Assembly: GCA_938074045.1 (NCBI GenBank)
Contig: CALJGI010000001.1
Span: 1 to 52,323 of the forward strand
Origin: an uncultured Halieaceae bacterium
Lineage (GTDB): Bacteria; Pseudomonadota; Gammaproteobacteria; Pseudomonadales; Halieaceae
Reading direction: 5' to 3'
DNA length: 52,323 nt
The position numbers and the translations under genes were made by a program. A model generated the notes under the pieces. It saw nothing but the letters and a program-made list of their open reading frames with translations. It was not told where the DNA came from and searched no databases. This document shows positions 8,764 to 16,637 of this stretch, piece by piece (within the stretch, counting starts at the first letter, position 1; every line of letters starts with the position of its first letter).

Positions 8764-9423
8764 TTAGCCAGTTGAGGGCTTCAGGTATTGCAGGAGCTGC
8801 TGACCGAGACTCTCGCAGGCCGAGCTCTGTACTGGTGCAATAATGGGGATGGGAATAACGAAAGCAGGCATGTATGACTGCCCAGTGGCCTCGGCGCTCA
8901 TCCGACCAACCTGATTGAGCTCGTCGTAGTTCCAGATGCTGGCTTCGTATTTGGCATCGTCCTTCCAGGATCCAAAGCCAAAGCATCCACCGCCCGCCGT
9001 TGATAAGGCGCAGGTCACAGAGCCAACTCCCACCGTGGTTTCGGTAGATCCGTCAATCCAGATGATGTAGCGCATGCCCATAGCATCAATGGCCTTCTGC
9101 ACCTGAGGCTGCTGCAGCAGGCGTTCAAGATTGTCCACCCGCATCGGTGCGGTGCGGGGTTCAAACCATGGATAGAGGTTGTCGACAAATTCAGTTTCCG
9201 TGATGACCCGCACACCGGAACTGCGCGAGCCTATTTCTTTTCCTATGCACTGGATAAAATCCGGTTCCGTCTCGTAGTCACTGCTGTGGCGTCGCCCAAG
9301 TACAACCACAGCCGCATCGCCCAGTTCTGAGCTGGGTTCAAACACCATTTCATCTACGGTGGTGGTCACACAACCTGACAGGGCCAAAGCGAACCCCAGC
9401 AGACTGAGCGGCATCCATTTCAT
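8764..9423 (-). CDS. Lipoprotein of the envelope operon, unknown function
   Basis: 219 residues from the ATG at 9423. The start MKWMPLSLLGFALALSGC carries a lipobox (LSGC) with Val at +2, which predicts outer-membrane sorting. An upstream in-frame start at 9471 would bury the signal peptide and is less likely. The ATG overlaps the stop of the preceding lipoprotein gene by one base (TGATG). The mature part alternates strands and helices (AVVVLGR, RVITETEF, YIIWIDG) in a way that recalls CsgG/TolB-like lipoproteins, but I cannot assign it. A Gly/Cys-rich patch GGGCFGFGSW lies in the second half. Confidence 0.8.
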   Translation of the reverse strand: MKWMPLSLLGFALALSGCVTTTVDEMVFEPSSELGDAAVVVLGRRHSSDYETEPDFIQCIGKEIGSRSSGVRVITETEFVDNLYPWFEPRTAPMRVDNLERLLQQPQVQKAIDAMGMRYIIWIDGSTETTVGVGSVTCALSTAGGGCFGFGSWKDDAKYEASIWNYDELNQVGRMSAEATGQSYMPAFVIPIPIIAPVQSSACESLGQQLLQYLKPSTG

Positions 9424-10100
9424 CACGGTGTTTCCCCGGTGTCCTGCGCTGCAGCGCGTTCTTCCAACCATAGTTGGACCTCGGGAACCCGAACAAAGTT
9501 CAGCGCAAAATTTGCACCAGCATCACGCAGGGCAACGATTGCGGCTGCATTGATGCCTTCGTCATTGGATTGCATGAAAGCGGTAGGTGTTTTCCCATAG
9601 GAACTCATGATCCAGTCGGCAACGGGTTCACCCTCAAGGTCGAACAACTGCATGCGATAGCGAACCCATATCTCGAAGACATTGATCTTGGTATGGCTGG
9701 GCACGGCATGCTGAAATTCATCGACCTCCGGTATCAAGACCAATTCCACATCGCTGCCAGGAGGTGGTGGAAACGAATCCAGAAGGACGACTTGATCGAA
9801 CATGGGTGGCAGCAGCGTATTGAACATTTTTTTCTGCACGGCGCCAGTGTCCATCACCAGTTTTATTTCCTTCCTGCCCTTGGGCTCATATTCGTACTTG
9901 TGATTGGCAAAATCCTCGCTGTAATACACGCCGAGCTTGATCGGGACGGCATCTACCAGTGGCACCGGAAAATCACCCGACACCGTGATCACATTGGTGG
10001 AGCAAGCGTGCAGAACAATGGCCACGCTAGCCAGCAGCAGACGAGCTGAACAGCGCCGTGAACTAACGGAAATCGTCAAGGCCAACGAAAGTACCCCCAT
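9423..10100 (-). CDS. Lipoprotein of the envelope operon, unknown function
   Basis: 225 residues. The N-terminus has a basic start, a hydrophobic stretch and the lipobox LHAC with Ser at +2, predicting an outer-membrane lipoprotein. The mature part is rich in beta-strands (KLGVYYSEDF, VVLLDSFPPPPGSDVELVL, WVRYRMQLFDLEG). No family recognised. The chosen ATG overlaps the preceding VWA gene by 38 bases; in-frame TTG codons at 10085 and 10079 are possible starts. It is coupled to the next lipoprotein gene by a one-base overlap. Confidence 0.78.
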   Translation of the reverse strand: MGVLSLALTISVSSRRCSARLLLASVAIVLHACSTNVITVSGDFPVPLVDAVPIKLGVYYSEDFANHKYEYEPKGRKEIKLVMDTGAVQKKMFNTLLPPMFDQVVLLDSFPPPPGSDVELVLIPEVDEFQHAVPSHTKINVFEIWVRYRMQLFDLEGEPVADWIMSSYGKTPTAFMQSNDEGINAAAIVALRDAGANFALNFVRVPEVQLWLEERAAAQDTGETP

Positions 10101-11058
10101 TGCGATGTGTGAGTTCGCGCATCAGTGTCGCGAATCGTATACCGGTTACCTGCAAGTGGCGCGGGCGAGAAAACTGAACCGGGAATCCCACGGCGTGAAT
10201 TCTGACCAACCGCTCCCCAGTGTTCGTTTCGCGGTTAATTTTGTCAACCGTGTCCACAACCTGTTCGATGGAGTCTCCGGTGAATTCATCGCCAAAAACG
10301 TAGATACTGATTTTCTTGTCTTTGTCGTAGAAGGTGCGAATCGCCCGATTTATGCCTTCAACCGGGCTGCTGTTGCTAAACACGTTCCAGGTACGCATGC
10401 GGTCCATAATCACCTTGCGGCGCCCCGGGGTGTCAGGAATCCACTCGCCCACATAGCGGGAAAACATGTAGTTACCCATGTCATTCATCACCTGGATGCC
10501 CTTTACCTTGGGGTAGATTTCCAGGGTAGCCTGAAACTCTTGCAGTACACGCTCCCAGGCGTATCCAAACATACTCCCCGAGGTGTCTATTACAAAGATG
10601 ATGTACTCACTATCAACCGGGATACCGCCAATCAGGTCGTTTACCCGGTTATTTTGACGTCCCAGTAGACGCTCCTGTTCGATGGTCAGACTCTGACGGG
10701 CGATAGCCAGCTCCCGGGTGACCTCACTGTTGGCGGCAGTTGTTGTATTCAGGCTCTGATAACTCGCCCTGGCCGCGTCGGCGAGTCCCCGCAGGATGGC
10801 GATACGTTCCTGAAAGCGTGATAACTGCTCGTGTTTGGCATTCAGATCACGGTTGAGAATGCGGGTTTCACCGCGAATCTCAAATATCTGTTCCTGCAAA
10901 GCGGCCAGTCTTCCTTCCAGCTCTATAGTTGAAGCCTCAATGATTTGTGGCTCTACCGTCTTGGTGATCATGAGCAGCAGTACGATCGCACCGAAACCAC
11001 AACAGATGACGTCGAGAAAGGAAATACTGAATTCTTCTATGCCGCGACGGGGCTTCAT
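10063..11058 (-). CDS. VWA protein with ExbD/MotB-like N-terminal helix (copy 1)
   Basis: 331 residues. Residues 10-32 form one membrane helix beginning FSISFLDVICCGFGA; D16 lies where ExbD, TolR and MotB carry their proton-relaying aspartate (compare ExbD PFIDVMLVLL). A coiled coil follows (about 45-140), then a von Willebrand A domain with a perfect MIDAS motif DTSGS at 158-162 and the later acidic motif VFGDEF. By topology the coiled coil and VWA domain face the periplasm. It overlaps its paralogue upstream by four bases (ATGA). I infer that it forms, with the ExbB-like protein at 13477-14277, a proton-driven unit in which VWA replaces the normal ExbD/MotB periplasmic domain. VWA domains usually bind protein partners through a metal ion. 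Confidence 0.85.
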   Translation of the reverse strand: MKPRRGIEEFSISFLDVICCGFGAIVLLLMITKTVEPQIIEASTIELEGRLAALQEQIFEIRGETRILNRDLNAKHEQLSRFQERIAILRGLADAARASYQSLNTTTAANSEVTRELAIARQSLTIEQERLLGRQNNRVNDLIGGIPVDSEYIIFVIDTSGSMFGYAWERVLQEFQATLEIYPKVKGIQVMNDMGNYMFSRYVGEWIPDTPGRRKVIMDRMRTWNVFSNSSPVEGINRAIRTFYDKDKKISIYVFGDEFTGDSIEQVVDTVDKINRETNTGERLVRIHAVGFPVQFSRPRHLQVTGIRFATLMRELTHRNGGTFVGLDDFR

Positions 11059-12143
11059 GGCCAGTCCCTAGACGGGCTCATAAAGGCACCTCCGGTCTGC
11101 TGTGCCAGCATCCACAGCGCTGAAGCAGCCCAGGGGTCTCCTTCCATCGGAGCCAGGATGATATTCATGGGTACATCCCTGGGCAGCTGGTTCACGGCAC
11201 GCTCAAACAGCTTCAGGCGCTCGTCCGAGTCGATGGTGGATTGCCGGGGTCGCGTGGCACCTTGAGTGGGAAGACCATCTGTAATCAGGAATATATTATC
11301 GGGTAATGGCGTCAGATCGAGCAGTTCCACAAAGGTATTCTCGAGACTGGTGCCTCCCTCAGGTACCACCCGCTCCAGATTCCCGACGGCCTGGTCCAGT
11401 TGATCGCGGTCGGAAACCTTGAGCCAGCTTCCCTCAGTTCCCGGTATGGCTGGTTTGGCGGCGGTGTTAAACGTCATAATCTGATAGCTACTATCGAGGG
11501 GAAACTGCGCTGTTAGCCAGCTCACTGTTCGCAGGGCGCGCTGCCACTTCTCTGATTTCAGCTTGGTCTGTTTGTCCATGTTGCGCATGCGGATCACGTT
11601 GACAATGCTTGGCGCGAGCATGCTGGCAGAGGCATCCAGGAGAATCAGAATGTGCCGACCGCCCAGATTGAGTCCGGTCAGATACTGGCGATTACCATCA
11701 CCCACGAAACTCCGCACGCTTAGTCCGTCTTCTGCGTTACTAGCCACGCGCAACTGCTCCACCTCTTGCTGCAGACGAAGAATTTCTGCCTGTAGTTGCT
11801 CGATGTCACTTTGCGACGCAACGCCCTCGTCTTCCAGGGCCTTGAGCATGGACTGGTAGGTATCAATTTCATCGGTTATGCGAGAGGCGAGACCGCGTGC
11901 TTCAACAATTTGCAGATCCACCACAGAAAGCGTGTTGCGCAGACGCACCAGGTTTTTCTGCCCGTCGACCACATCCTCTGCCAAGAGATTGACCTCGGAG
12001 AGAATGTCCTCATTGCGCCGGTCAGACTCCTGCTCGATGGAATGATCGATAATCAGGAAAACAAGAATCACAGCGCCAAAGCCACAAGACATAATGTCCA
12101 GAAAACTGAGGCTGAAGGTCGTAAATGCGCGTTTACGCGCCAT
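11055..12143 (-). CDS. VWA protein with ExbD/MotB-like N-terminal helix (copy 2)
   Basis: 362 residues, same plan as its downstream neighbour but diverged. The helix begins FSLSFLDIMSCGFGA with D16 again in the ExbD/MotB proton-binding position. A long coiled coil (about 40-135) leads to a VWA domain with MIDAS motif DASAS at 170-174, a conserved threonine in EGGTSLENTF and LITDG. The two proteins share almost identical spacing from start to D16 although the VWA domains differ, so the pair probably arose by duplication. ExbD and MotB work as dimers in a pentameric channel, so the two copies could form a heterodimer (inference). The gene overlaps the upstream FHA-protein gene by 11 bases. Confidence 0.85.
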   Translation of the reverse strand: MARKRAFTTFSLSFLDIMSCGFGAVILVFLIIDHSIEQESDRRNEDILSEVNLLAEDVVDGQKNLVRLRNTLSVVDLQIVEARGLASRITDEIDTYQSMLKALEDEGVASQSDIEQLQAEILRLQQEVEQLRVASNAEDGLSVRSFVGDGNRQYLTGLNLGGRHILILLDASASMLAPSIVNVIRMRNMDKQTKLKSEKWQRALRTVSWLTAQFPLDSSYQIMTFNTAAKPAIPGTEGSWLKVSDRDQLDQAVGNLERVVPEGGTSLENTFVELLDLTPLPDNIFLITDGLPTQGATRPRQSTIDSDERLKLFERAVNQLPRDVPMNIILAPMEGDPWAASALWMLAQQTGGAFMSPSRDWP

Positions 12144-13473
12144 CGGATCCTATAACCGCAATCAGTTGCAGGATTTCCCCTGATCCACCGAGCATGATCA
12201 GGTCGCCACGAGCGAGTTTCTGACCGGATACAGCGGGCTGCCCATTGACGGTTACCCCGGCCGCATCTGTGACCAGATTTATCTGGCCCTGCTCGCGAAC
12301 GAGGGTAAGTGATATATCTGCGTCTATGTGTATATCGGCTTCGCTCTCCCGCCGCCCTATGCGAGTGACGCTGGTAAGAGGGTAGGCTGCGTGCTTGATC
12401 AGCACGTGACTTACACTTTTCTCCTCGGTGGGTGTTTCCGCAGCCGGGGGTGGCACCTTTGAGGTACTGTTAGGGAATTCGGCGGCAACGGGTTTTTCAG
12501 CAGCCTGTTTTTCAGCGGGCAGTGCAGTGACGAAGGCCAGCGTTTCCTCTTCCTGGCGAAGGGTCCCGCTATTTTTATTGATAGCATTGGCGCTGGCTTC
12601 GGCGTCGACGTAGAAGACGTTTTCAGCGAGGGTGGCAATGCCCGGGAGCACCGAATGTTGTTGTCCCAGCAACAGCGGTAGCGAACGGTCCCCTGCTGAT
12701 TCGCGGATGCGTTCGAACCTGTCGCTCAGGGTATCAGCCAGTGTTTCTGGTTGTAGACGAGCCGTGTATCCACCGAGTTCTACTTTGATTTCTCCAGCTG
12801 CCGCCAGATCGCCTAGTATGTCTGGTAGCCGATCGAACAGCTCTTGCTCCACGGCGGCAGTGTGCCGGGGGTCGAAACGTGTTTGCTCAATGAAAGCGTG
12901 GGCTATAGCGCTGGCGATGCGCTCGTTATTAGATAGTACCCCGAGACCGGGAAGTGGTGTTACGTCCACGCGCCGCAGCATATTCCCATCATTTTCCACA
13001 CGCGTGAGAACCGCCTGGTGCAAGTGGAACTCCAGCAGCAGGCTGACGCCAGGTGGTGCTGTACTTGCAGTGGTCGCCACGGCACCGTCAATCAGGCCGA
13101 TCGCCTTAAAGGGGCTCTCCCTCAAAATACCCAGCAGAAGCGCAAGCTGGTCACGTCGAAAACTGGAGGGGACCGCAATAAAGGTGTCGTCTACGTTCTC
13201 CGCTTGCCCGGCTATGTCCAACAGATGGGCGTGGGCGAGATCAGCAAAATGGCGTTTGCCTGCAAACGTGGTTTTCAGCGGATCAAGACTCAACTCCGAC
13301 CAGTAGCGATGCTCTACATCTCTGGGGTGCAAGCGTGCTTGTGCCTTGGCCGCATCACCGAATACAAGATTTCCGGTCTGATTGAGCGCGAACCCTGGAC
13401 TTTGATGGATCAACTCCTGGTCGCGCCAAAGACGCAATGCCGTGTCGCGTAGCTCCAGAATCATGGGAGACAT
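12133..13473 (-). CDS. Degenerate actin/Hsp70-fold protein with C-terminal FHA domain
   Basis: 446 residues without signal peptide or membrane helix, so cytoplasmic. Residues about 4-300 follow the Hsp70/actin plan: FIAVPSSFRRDQL, then an IGLIDGAVATTAS segment, resembles the Hsp70 stretch VPAYFNDAQ...INEPTAAALA. The nucleotide loops are degraded: the DLGTTNS-type phosphate-1 loop reads LRDTALRLW and the phosphate-2 glycines are missing, so ATP binding is doubtful. A Pro/Glu/Ala-rich linker (about 305-345) leads to an FHA-like domain (about 355-440: RIGRRESEADIHI, TVNGQPAVSGQKL, GDLIMLG) that keeps the arginine but not the usual S-x-x-H histidine. FHA domains bind phosphothreonine. Placed between the channel and VWA genes, it is probably a cytoplasmic adaptor. 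Start chosen at 13473, with GAGG nine bases upstream; an ATG three codons in is an alternative. Confidence 0.75.
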   Translation of the reverse strand: MSPMILELRDTALRLWRDQELIHQSPGFALNQTGNLVFGDAAKAQARLHPRDVEHRYWSELSLDPLKTTFAGKRHFADLAHAHLLDIAGQAENVDDTFIAVPSSFRRDQLALLLGILRESPFKAIGLIDGAVATTASTAPPGVSLLLEFHLHQAVLTRVENDGNMLRRVDVTPLPGLGVLSNNERIASAIAHAFIEQTRFDPRHTAAVEQELFDRLPDILGDLAAAGEIKVELGGYTARLQPETLADTLSDRFERIRESAGDRSLPLLLGQQHSVLPGIATLAENVFYVDAEASANAINKNSGTLRQEEETLAFVTALPAEKQAAEKPVAAEFPNSTSKVPPPAAETPTEEKSVSHVLIKHAAYPLTSVTRIGRRESEADIHIDADISLTLVREQGQINLVTDAAGVTVNGQPAVSGQKLARGDLIMLGGSGEILQLIAVIGSDGA

Positions 13474-13476
13474 AGG

Positions 13477-14277
13477 TCAGGACCTCACGGCAAGATTTCG
13501 GAGCAGCTTTTGATCACAATAACGCTGGCAGTCCAGTACAAGACGCTCCTGACTCAGCTGTAATTGATGTAGACAAAACATGATGATGATGCTCAGAATC
13601 AGGGCGACAAAGGTCGAATTGAACGCTACCCCGAGTGACACGGTTACGCCTGAAATGTCGCCCTCAACGGCTCTGTAAGCTTGCCCCAGCGCCTCGCCGA
13701 TACCACGTACTGTGCCGATAAACCCGATGGATGGTATCGCCCAGGCAATATAGCGAATCATCGATAACTCCGAGTCCAGACGATCTGACTCTCCCTCGCA
13801 TTGCTCTTTTACAGTGGTGGATACGTCCTGGATGTTTCTGGTGGTGCCGAATCGTTGCAGGGAAGCGATCAGAGTACGCGGTAACAGGTAGCCGCGTTGC
13901 TCGCCGTCCAGTGCCTCCAGCGGGCGGCTGAATTCCCTGCTGTCCTCCGGCAAAATGCTCGTGCCCTCGGCCACCTGCAGCAGCGGCAGTTCCAGAATCT
14001 CTCGCTCATACCAGGTTCGACGTCCCTTGTAGCCTATGATGGTCAGCGCCCAGATCAGCAATATAAAGCAGGTTTCCTGCTCGTAGTCCTTAATGACAAC
14101 AAACAGTGAGCGCTCGGGTACAAATTGCTCGCCGGCAGCCTGTCGTATCATCTGGCTTTCCAGAATGGCTTCGGCATTGGGCCGCACTATCCCCACATAT
14201 ACGGCGTGCACCAGTATCACGGCGATCAGCAGAGAAAACAGTTGAAATAAAAATTCCGAATTTTGTTGTTGTTTCAT
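13477..14277 (-). CDS. MotA/TolQ/ExbB-like proton channel protein
   Basis: 266 residues with about four membrane helices: 11-31, 68-83, 174-197 and 211-237. The third contains IPSIGFIGTVRGIG (181-194), close to the TolQ/ExbB signature P-x-L-G-L-L-G-T-V-x-G-I with the conserved threonine at 189. The fourth has T222 in FNSTFVAL, matching the second conserved threonine. The middle cytoplasmic region is about 85-170, as in MotA/ExbB. Partners are expected to be single-helix proteins with a membrane aspartate; the two VWA proteins downstream fit. It starts 27 bases after the small exported protein gene and ends 3 bases before the FHA-protein gene. Confidence 0.85.
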   Translation of the reverse strand: MKQQQNSEFLFQLFSLLIAVILVHAVYVGIVRPNAEAILESQMIRQAAGEQFVPERSLFVVIKDYEQETCFILLIWALTIIGYKGRRTWYEREILELPLLQVAEGTSILPEDSREFSRPLEALDGEQRGYLLPRTLIASLQRFGTTRNIQDVSTTVKEQCEGESDRLDSELSMIRYIAWAIPSIGFIGTVRGIGEALGQAYRAVEGDISGVTVSLGVAFNSTFVALILSIIIMFCLHQLQLSQERLVLDCQRYCDQKLLRNLAVRS

Positions 14278-14304
14278 CTTGTTATCCTGTTTTGGCCGCC
14301 TCTA

Positions 14305-14571
14305 TCAGATATCCACCGGAAACGAGACGCCCAGATCCTCAGAAATATCTTCGCTGGGCCGATAGTTGTCCGGTGGCCGCTCGGAGCTGTTTTCTTCTAC
14401 AGCCTGATCTGGTTGCGTACTCTCTGATTGAGTGTTTGCTTCGGCTTCTGTAACCGTTTCGGTGACCGGTTCCGCGGCGGCTTCTGGTTTGGATGCATCC
14501 TGGGCCAACGCTGCGGCCGGCAACCATAATATGCCGATCATTACAGACAACCATGAGACATGCTTCATCAT
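14305..14571 (-). CDS. Small exported protein of the envelope operon
   Basis: 88 residues. A clear signal peptide (about 1-23, ending AALAQD) is followed by an acidic, Glu/Thr/Ala-rich tail with no predicted fold and a C-terminus SEDLGVSFPVDI. The start overlaps the preceding PEGA gene by four bases. The mature part of about 65 residues is probably a disordered periplasmic linker or ligand. No family recognised. Confidence 0.7.
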   Translation of the reverse strand: MMKHVSWLSVMIGILWLPAAALAQDASKPEAAAEPVTETVTEAEANTQSESTQPDQAVEENSSERPPDNYRPSEDISEDLGVSFPVDI

Positions 14572-16637
14572 TGTACCTCGGCGTAGCGCGCTACTCTGAA
14601 ACCGACGTCGTCCCGGCCGCTCTGGTCGTAGTCGCGATAGGAAAGGCGCAGTTCTGTGACTGTGCCATGGGCCCAGCTGGAGCCACGAATGACGCGATTT
14701 TCACCGGAACTCGGCCCGGTTGGGTCTTGTTCGATGACGCCGCTACTGGCTGTCACGGCGTAATAGTCATTAGTCCATTCGGCGACGTTGCCACCCATGT
14801 CATACAGTCCTCGTGGATTTTGATCAAAAGAGCCGACGGGGGCCGTCACGGCGAATCCATCATCATAGTTATTGATTGTGCGACCCGTAATATAGGAACT
14901 GCTGGCGTCTGCATAGTTCCCGGCTCCTTCGCTCGGGGGCAAACTCGGTCCCCAGGGATATTTGAGTTGGTCACTGCCGCCGGTGCGGGCTGCCCAGGCC
15001 CATTCAGCCTCCGTCGGCAGGCGATACCCGGTAGCCTTGTCATTGGTGCCTATTACCCGGCCATCCTCAATGCGGTAAAACAATGGCAGCTCCTCTTTGG
15101 CGCTCAACCAATTGCAGAAGGTTGCGGCCTCTTCCCAGCTGAGCATGATGGCTGGCTGTCTGTCGCCATCCATGGAGTTACCCTCCACCTGACCAGAAGT
15201 AAAATCGGACTTGAACTGACGGTAGTCAGCATTGGTGACCTCGTGCAGACCAAGATAAAACAGCCTGGTCAGCTCTACAGGGCGCAGCACTTCATTGGAA
15301 CGACGTCCCGGTTCCCGGCGCGAAGCGCCCATGGTAAAACTGCCCGGGGTGAACAATTTCAGCGATTGCCCAACAGAGGTTTTGATCATCGCTGGAAGCT
15401 CTGCCAGGCGCGCCTCCGATTCGGTTTTGAGAGCAATCCTCAGTGCTTGCTCGAACCCCGGACGCGGGGTGATTCGCTGCCTGTATGTGCGATAACCCGG
15501 CTTTCGCACTTCCAGCGTCTGTTCAAATGCGGGAATCTCAAGGGTTTGAGAGGTAGCACCGTAACTTTTGCCATTCACAATCAGCTCGGCATCCGCCGGC
15601 GACATGCTGACGCGGAGTTTACCCAATTGGGCCTGCAGAGAGAGGTTAAGGGACTTCTCTTGATCTGGCGCTACTTCAAGGGTGGTGTTGCGGGTGCGGT
15701 ATCCCGGCTTGAAGACAGCCAATCTATGCCCGCGATTGGGGCGCAGGGCAATGGTAATTGGCGTCTGTCCCCGGAATTCGCCATCGACGGTCACGTTGGC
15801 TCCTGTGGGCTGACTGACCAGGCGCAGGTATCCGTCTGCAGCCAGAAGCGGCAATATCCCCAGATCCTGCGGTTTACCCGCGATGACTTCCAGACTTTGT
15901 TGCCAGCTCTGATGGTGTTGCAGCTCAATGCCAAGTTCGTGCTCGCCTTCCAGCACCTCCACCGTTATCGGTGTGGTACCACGGGGTTCTCCATCGATGG
16001 TGAGTGTGGCGCCGCTGGGCTCACTGGTTACGGTGATATCAGCCCAGGCGGGCAGTAGTTCAATATCAAGGGACTGGCGTTCATCCATGCCCGTCACCTC
16101 CAGCATTTCCCGGTAACTTTGATACCGCTCGGCGGCGATGCTAAGTTGATGGGAGCCTGCTTCCACGGGCAGGTCTTGAACGGGTAGAACCCCCCTGGCT
16201 TCTCCGTCGATAGCAAGCCTGGCGCCGGCTGGCGTGCTGTTAATACTTATCAAACCAGGTGTCTTCACCATAGTGTGAGAGAAAACCTGAGTGTCCTTCT
16301 CACCCACCTCAACAGAGGCGGCGAGATCACGGTAACCGGGCGCAGCCAATGAAATGTCAAAGCTGCCCGAACGCATAAGATAGCGGTTGCCCAGGCGTAC
16401 GGCGATTCCTCCGCTTATATCCAGTTGGGCGTACTCAGGCGTGTGCTGAAACTGAACTGACTTTGCCGTGAAAATGAATCCGAGCACTGCCGCGAAACTC
16501 AGTAATGTTATGCCGATAGCCGCACGTGCCGGGTCAAGGCGAAACCCGCCCTTCTTTGCATCTGCATCCAGTGGCGCGAAGGCGAGGGGTTGTATCAGCT
16601 CATTGTCTGGAGTTTGATCCTGCTGCTCTGTCGCCAT
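14568..16637 (-). CDS. PEGA-repeat membrane protein with C-terminal FGE-like (SUMF1-fold) domain lacking cysteines
   Basis: 689 residues. A cytoplasmic N-terminus and one membrane helix (about 38-60) precede at least four PEGA-type repeats (about 133-186, 197-250, 265-318, 333-385), seen as S-x-P-x-G-A-x-x-x-I-D-G-E-x-R-G-x-x-P and F-K-P-G-Y-R; a degenerate one may lie at 70-125. The C-terminal part (about 415-689) is an FGE-sulfatase domain: FTMGASRREPGRRSNE, ATGYRLPTEAEWAWAAR, GLYDMGGNVAEW, RGSSW and VGFRVAR. True formylglycine-generating enzymes need active-site cysteines in the segment after RGGS; here RGSSWAHG and what follows contain none, so sulfatase maturation is unlikely and a binding role is more plausible. 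The start is coupled to the TPR gene by a one-base overlap. Confidence 0.85.
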   Translation of the reverse strand: MATEQQDQTPDNELIQPLAFAPLDADAKKGGFRLDPARAAIGITLLSFAAVLGFIFTAKSVQFQHTPEYAQLDISGGIAVRLGNRYLMRSGSFDISLAAPGYRDLAASVEVGEKDTQVFSHTMVKTPGLISINSTPAGARLAIDGEARGVLPVQDLPVEAGSHQLSIAAERYQSYREMLEVTGMDERQSLDIELLPAWADITVTSEPSGATLTIDGEPRGTTPITVEVLEGEHELGIELQHHQSWQQSLEVIAGKPQDLGILPLLAADGYLRLVSQPTGANVTVDGEFRGQTPITIALRPNRGHRLAVFKPGYRTRNTTLEVAPDQEKSLNLSLQAQLGKLRVSMSPADAELIVNGKSYGATSQTLEIPAFEQTLEVRKPGYRTYRQRITPRPGFEQALRIALKTESEARLAELPAMIKTSVGQSLKLFTPGSFTMGASRREPGRRSNEVLRPVELTRLFYLGLHEVTNADYRQFKSDFTSGQVEGNSMDGDRQPAIMLSWEEAATFCNWLSAKEELPLFYRIEDGRVIGTNDKATGYRLPTEAEWAWAARTGGSDQLKYPWGPSLPPSEGAGNYADASSSYITGRTINNYDDGFAVTAPVGSFDQNPRGLYDMGGNVAEWTNDYYAVTASSGVIEQDPTGPSSGENRVIRGSSWAHGTVTELRLSYRDYDQSGRDDVGFRVARYAEVQ

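Noticed and set aside
14493..16058. 521-codon open frame on the plus strand
   Set aside because: It lies antisense to the PEGA/FGE gene, whose domains are unmistakable; the plus-strand product has no recognisable domain and is a composition artefact.
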